NCBI RefSeq assembly: GCF_038066715.1
Contig: NZ_JBBUKT010000015.1
Span: forward strand, 102,340-166,339
Direction: 5' to 3'
Length of the DNA: 64,000 nt
From: Luteolibacter sp. Y139
GTDB lineage: Bacteria > Verrucomicrobiota > Verrucomicrobiia > Verrucomicrobiales > Akkermansiaceae
In this document: positions 60,785-64,000 of the stretch, in pieces
How positions within the stretch are numbered: the stretch's first letter is position 1
Layout: each line of letters starts with the position of its first letter
Program-made: the position numbers and the translations under genes
The notes under the pieces: model-generated
The model's database searches: none
What the model saw: only the letters and a program-made list of their open reading frames with translations
Told to the model about the DNA's origin: nothing

Positions 60785-62767
60785 ATGGTCCCCTGTGTCG
60801 TGGATACTACCGTTACTTCCGAAAAGGCTGCTTCGCGAGACGCAGAGCCTGATGTCGGCGCTGCTTCTTGGCTTCAAAGCAGGCTCATCGCCTTCGACGA
60901 AATCGTAGCTGTCGTCGAGGAGTATGCGATTTTCACCATGACGCCGTCCGGTGAGATCCTCGATTGGAATACCGGCGCCGAGCGCATCATGGGCTACCGC
61001 CCCGAGGAAGTGATCGGACAAAGCAACGACTGCTTTTTCTCCGAAGTCGAAAGAGTGGGCGGGGTCCCGCAAGGAATCCTTGAGATCGCGACGAGGGATG
61101 GCTCGTTCACTGGTGAGGGATGGCGCTCCCGGAAGGATGGCGAGCGCTTCTGGGGGCATGTGACGATCACGGCGCTGCGGTCTCCCGAGGGGGAGGTCCA
61201 GGGATTCCTCCAAATCACCCGCGACCTCACCCAGCGCCGGGTGACGATGGAGGCCCTGCGGCAAAGCGAAGAGCGCTTCCGACTGCTTGTGGAGGGGGTG
61301 CGCGACTACGCGATTTTCATGCTTGACCCGGAGGGTCACGTGATGAGCTGGAACATCGGAGCCCGAAGGATCAAGGGCTACGAGCAGGATGAGATCGTGG
61401 GCCGCCACTTTTCGATCTTCTATCCCCCGCAGGCATTGGAGGCGGGCGTGCCCTTTAAATTGCTGGCCTTGGCATTGAAGGAAGGCCGCGCGGAGCAAGA
61501 GGGCTGGAGGATGCGCAAGGACGGCACCCGTTTCTGGGGTCACGTGCTGATCACACCACTCTTCGACCACAGCGGCGAGCTCCGGGGCTACGCCAAGATC
61601 ACGCGCGATCTCACCGACCGGCGCCAAGCGGAATCCCTGCGTGAGGCTGGCCGGCGCAAGGACGCGTTTCTCGCCACCCTCGCCCACGAGCTTCGCAATC
61701 CACTCGCTCCGATCTTGCCAGGAGTGGACATCATCCTGCGCTCGCCCGGTGACCCGGAGAAGGTTGCGGGCGTGGCATCGATGCTGAAACGACAAGTCGA
61801 CCAGATGGCCCGCTTGATCGATGATCTGGTCGATATCTCACGGATTACCACGGGCAAGATCGAGCTTCGGAAAGCCCATGTGCCGCTGTCCGAAGTGATG
61901 GAGCGTGCACTGGAGGCGATCAAGCCGATGATCGATCGACAGGAACAACAGCTCGAATTGGACATTGGGATTGAGAATCCGGTCGTTGACGCGGACCCTC
62001 ACCGGTTGGCGCAGATGCTCTCCAACCTGCTTTCGAATGCCGCCAAATATACTCCCTCGAAGGGTCACATTCGCGTGTCGGTGACTCCGGATGCGGACGA
62101 GGATGAGATGCTGAAGATCTCCGTGAAGGACGATGGCCGTGGCATCGCGGCCGAGTTCCAACAAGCGATCTTCGAGCTATTCGATCAAGGTGGCAGTGGT
62201 CCTGCGGAAGGGCTTGGCATCGGCCTGACACTGGTAAGGTCGCTGGCAGAGATGCACGGCGGTACTGTTTCGGTGGCGAGCGGTGGGGAAGGTCAAGGGA
62301 GCGAATTCACACTTTTGCTGCCTATTCTGGTGCCGGGCGAGTCCGCAGCAGGCACCGTTCAAACTACAGCCGCTCAAGCCAATGTATCTGCGGCGCTGCG
62401 CGTGGTGGTCGCGGATGACTCCCGGTCTGCCGCGGACATCATGGGCATGTTCTTCCGCATGGAAGGTTTCGAGGCTGCGGTAGCCTACGATGGCGAGGAT
62501 GCCGTGGCCCAAGCGAAGGTCCTCCACCCGGACCTGGTGGTGCTCGACCTCGGCATGCCCAAGATCGATGGCTTCGAAGCCTGCAAGCGCATCCGCAAGC
62601 TGTTTCCACAAGCGGTGATGGTCGCTCTGAGCGGGTGGGGGAGCCGGGAAGACCGCCGCCGATCATCCGACGCGGGGTTTGATGAGCATCTCGTCAAACC
62701 GGTGTCACCGGATGATCTGCGGGCGTTCCTCGCCAGCTACTTCAAGAAAAGCCGGCGGGCCGGCTGA
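60785..62767 (+). CDS. Soluble hybrid histidine kinase (PAS-PAS-HisKA-HATPase-REC)
   Basis: This 660-residue kinase has no membrane segment. Two PAS/PAC modules occupy about 40-155 (EYAIFTMTPSGEILDWNTGA) and 165-285 (DYAIFMLDPEGHVMSWNIGA), both with WNxGAxRIxGY sequences typical of heme- or light-associated PAS families, but no ligand residue is certain. HisKA has His301 (LAHELRNPLAP), the HATPase has NLLSNAAKYT and GLGIGLTL, and a receiver has Asp588 (VVLDLGMPKIDG). The start is uncertain; the ATG at 60785 is used because the upstream extension is atypical. It converges with the DUF892-like gene. Confidence 0.88.
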   Translation: MVPCVVDTTVTSEKAASRDAEPDVGAASWLQSRLIAFDEIVAVVEEYAIFTMTPSGEILDWNTGAERIMGYRPEEVIGQSNDCFFSEVERVGGVPQGILEIATRDGSFTGEGWRSRKDGERFWGHVTITALRSPEGEVQGFLQITRDLTQRRVTMEALRQSEERFRLLVEGVRDYAIFMLDPEGHVMSWNIGARRIKGYEQDEIVGRHFSIFYPPQALEAGVPFKLLALALKEGRAEQEGWRMRKDGTRFWGHVLITPLFDHSGELRGYAKITRDLTDRRQAESLREAGRRKDAFLATLAHELRNPLAPILPGVDIILRSPGDPEKVAGVASMLKRQVDQMARLIDDLVDISRITTGKIELRKAHVPLSEVMERALEAIKPMIDRQEQQLELDIGIENPVVDADPHRLAQMLSNLLSNAAKYTPSKGHIRVSVTPDADEDEMLKISVKDDGRGIAAEFQQAIFELFDQGGSGPAEGLGIGLTLVRSLAEMHGGTVSVASGGEGQGSEFTLLLPILVPGESAAGTVQTTAAQANVSAALRVVVADDSRSAADIMGMFFRMEGFEAAVAYDGEDAVAQAKVLHPDLVVLDLGMPKIDGFEACKRIRKLFPQAVMVALSGWGSREDRRRSSDAGFDEHLVKPVSPDDLRAFLASYFKKSRRAG

Positions 62768-62773
62768 GACGGC

Positions 62774-63274
62774 CTAGCGAAATGCGGGCTGGTCACGAGC
62801 AAGCAGGCCGGCGGGCACGAGCGCGTCACAGGTTTCGGGATAGCGATCGAGAAGCAGGTCCAGAAGGGAATCGAGCTTTTCCACATCATCGGCCAACCGG
62901 ACTCGATTGGCCAAACTACGAGCAACGCCGTAGTTCAGGATTTGAAGGCGATGAAGGGCACCGCTGATGGAGCGAAGGTCGTCGTCTCCAGGGAAGTGCC
63001 ACGCGGGTGCACGCAAGACTTCTCGGCTCTCATTGATCAGGCGACGCATCGAGTCGCAGTCGTCGCCGGCCGAAGAGATCCGGTGGATGGCGGCCATGAT
63101 TTCCAGCGTGTCACGGCGCTGGCGGGAAAGCTCCAGCTCTTGCTGAAGTCCGGCCCGCAAGCTTCTTTCGCTGGTGCGGTCGGTGAGTTCCGGAAGGAAG
63201 CTGATCAATTGAAGTTCGCTGCAGTACAGCATGCGCAGCTTCCGGAAGAACAGGCTCAAGAGGTCGGTTGGCAT
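62774..63274 (-). CDS. DUF892-like ferritin-like protein
   Basis: This 166-residue helical protein starts MPTDLLSLFFRKLRMLYCSELQLISFLPEL, the helix pattern seen in DUF892, and has the second helix LRAGLQQELELSRQRRDTLE. Unlike the protein at 55422, the His/Glu ligand pattern is less clear. It ends 6 nt from the convergent hybrid kinase. The upstream in-frame region 63275-63394 is probably leader. Confidence 0.7.
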   Translation of the reverse strand: MPTDLLSLFFRKLRMLYCSELQLISFLPELTDRTSERSLRAGLQQELELSRQRRDTLEIMAAIHRISSAGDDCDSMRRLINESREVLRAPAWHFPGDDDLRSISGALHRLQILNYGVARSLANRVRLADDVEKLDSLLDLLLDRYPETCDALVPAGLLARDQPAFR

Positions 63275-63545
63275 GGGAGACGGGCGTTCGCAATCGTGAT
63301 GCCAGATTCGCGACTGCGGGGACACGGCCTCCCAGCGCGATTCCACGTACACAATGAACCGCTGGGCGCGGCAATTTGCAAGTGGACATCGCAATCGGCA
63401 GCGACGTGCTCATCATTCTCACTTGATCCAAACGACCGCTTCAGTGGGGGGCTGGATGAATCGTGGGAGTGAGTGCAGGAACCGTCACCGCTTCAACCGG
63501 CACCGAGAAGGTATGAAGGCGATCCTGAATCGACCACTTCGGGAC

Positions 63546-63582
63546 CGAGTGCCCGCGGAGAAAATCTCCGACGGCACACTCG
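63546..63582. other. Stem-loop in the 375-nt gap 63275-63649
   Basis: CGAGTG with CACTCG and CGGAGA with TCTCCG form a two-part imperfect hairpin. No strong gene is visible in this gap. It lies 68 nt past the stop of the KPEREA-repeat gene and could terminate it, though it lacks a U-run. Confidence 0.4.
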
Positions 63583-63649
63583 TCCGGTGTTGATCGCTCC
63601 GATGTGACGGAGGCGCCTGTGACTTGGTCAGTTCAGAGTGGCGAGAACG

Positions 63650-64000
63650 TCACTCGTTCTTCTTGTCGTCCTTTTCCTTGTTCTTGTCGCGCGGTGCTTG
63701 GCGTTCACGCTGCGGTTGGGCCTCGCGCTCTGGCTTGGCTTGCCGCTCGGGCTTCGCTTCGCGCTGAGGTTGAGCTTCTCGTTCTGGCTTGGCTTGGCGC
63801 TCTGGCTTGGCTTCTCGTTGTGGCTGGACTTCGCGTTGAGGCTTGGCCTCACGCTCGGGCTTGGCTTCGCGCTCGGGCTTGGCTTCGCGCTCGGGCTTGG
63901 CTTCGCGCTCGGGCTTGGCTTCACGCTCGGGCTTGGCTTCACGCTCGGGCTTGGCTTCACGCTCGGGCTTGGCTTCACGCTCGGGCTTGGCTTCACGCTC
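63650..64000 (-). CDS. KPEREA-repeat protein, C-terminal fragment
   Basis: The minus-strand frame from the right edge to a TGA at 63652-63650 is open for 116 residues. It encodes about 17 hexapeptides: eight exact EREAKP units, then variants such as QREVQP and ERQAKP, ending DKNKEKDDKKNE. The start and any signal peptide are beyond the edge. A second frame over the same bases (KPSPSV repeats) is also open, but substitutions between units are conservative (Glu/Gln, Lys/Gln) only in the KPEREA frame, and its charged tail is more plausible. The function is unknown; it is likely a secreted or envelope low-complexity protein. Confidence 0.6.
   Translation of the reverse strand, partial: EREAKPEREAKPEREAKPEREAKPEREAKPEREAKPEREAKPEREAKPEREAKPQREVQPQREAKPERQAKPEREAQPQREAKPERQAKPEREAQPQRERQAPRDKNKEKDDKKNE

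Noticed and set aside
62942..63472. A 176-codon plus-strand frame near the right end
   Set aside because: It is antisense to the DUF892-like gene and has no recognisable start context or domain.
63628..63996. A KPSPSV-repeat open frame on the minus strand with an ATG
   Set aside because: It overlaps the KPEREA frame. Differences between repeat units are conservative only in the KPEREA frame, and that frame ends in a plausible charged tail. The ATG is incidental.

Overview
The window is GC-rich, densely coded bacterial chromosome with genes on both strands. It most resembles a Verrucomicrobiota genome such as Luteolibacter or a relative. That placement is inferred from gene content: an SHD1-thioredoxin secreted protein, DUF3293 and DUF4343 proteins, an ATGA-coupled split-arnA operon and Ku/LigD. 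No rRNA or marker phylogeny was available. One tRNA gene (Ala, anticodon CGC) is present. I see no CRISPR array, transposase, integrase or phage gene.

Layout. 0-6 kb: end of a sugar nucleotidyltransferase gene, a PuuD-type amidotransferase flanked by two 36-bp direct repeats, a secreted SHD1-thioredoxin protein, an alkyltransferase-like protein, and a 2-oxoacid dehydrogenase operon (E1 alpha, E1 beta, E2) without E3. 6-20 kb: an outer-membrane barrel, alanine dehydrogenase, an LDH/MDH-family enzyme, a UvrD helicase, a TonB-ExbB-ExbD-coiled-coil operon, DUF3293 and ATP-grasp proteins, hisS-aspS, recF, and a LysM lipoprotein. 20.3-26.6 kb: tRNA-Ala followed by a surface-glycan island (DegT aminotransferase, AT-rich wbqC, flippase, two GT2 glycosyltransferases) with G-rich tracts and an 11-bp tandem repeat. 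26.7-33 kb: a CusCBA/CzcCBA-like tripartite efflux operon and a divergent VTT membrane protein.

33-45 kb: an orphan OmpR-type regulator, a half-size EamA transporter, and a near-complete aminoarabinose (Arn) lipid A modification locus. It has two ArnT-like GT39 transferases, then arnB, arnC, a formyltransferase and a dehydrogenase (ArnA split in two) and arnD, joined by ATGA overlaps. An ICMT-like methyltransferase and a CmoA-like protein follow on the other strand.

45-64 kb: signalling and stress genes. They are a CheR methyltransferase joined by TGATG to a hybrid histidine kinase, a cysteine-free Cu/Zn superoxide dismutase with two small membrane or four-helix proteins, Ku and LigD (end joining), YihY, two DUF892 ferritin-like proteins, a flavodoxin-fold reductase, a GNAT protein, an OmpA-family protein, a glutathionyl-hydroquinone reductase and a soluble PAS-PAS hybrid kinase. 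The right edge cuts a gene encoding a KPEREA hexapeptide-repeat protein.

The best leads for something little described are: the CheR/hybrid-kinase pair whose coiled coil resembles chemoreceptor methylation helices; the paired palindromes between ku and its divergent neighbour; the shared element upstream of both ArnT genes; and the 11-bp repeat array between inverted G-tracts in the glycan island. None was tested by a search.
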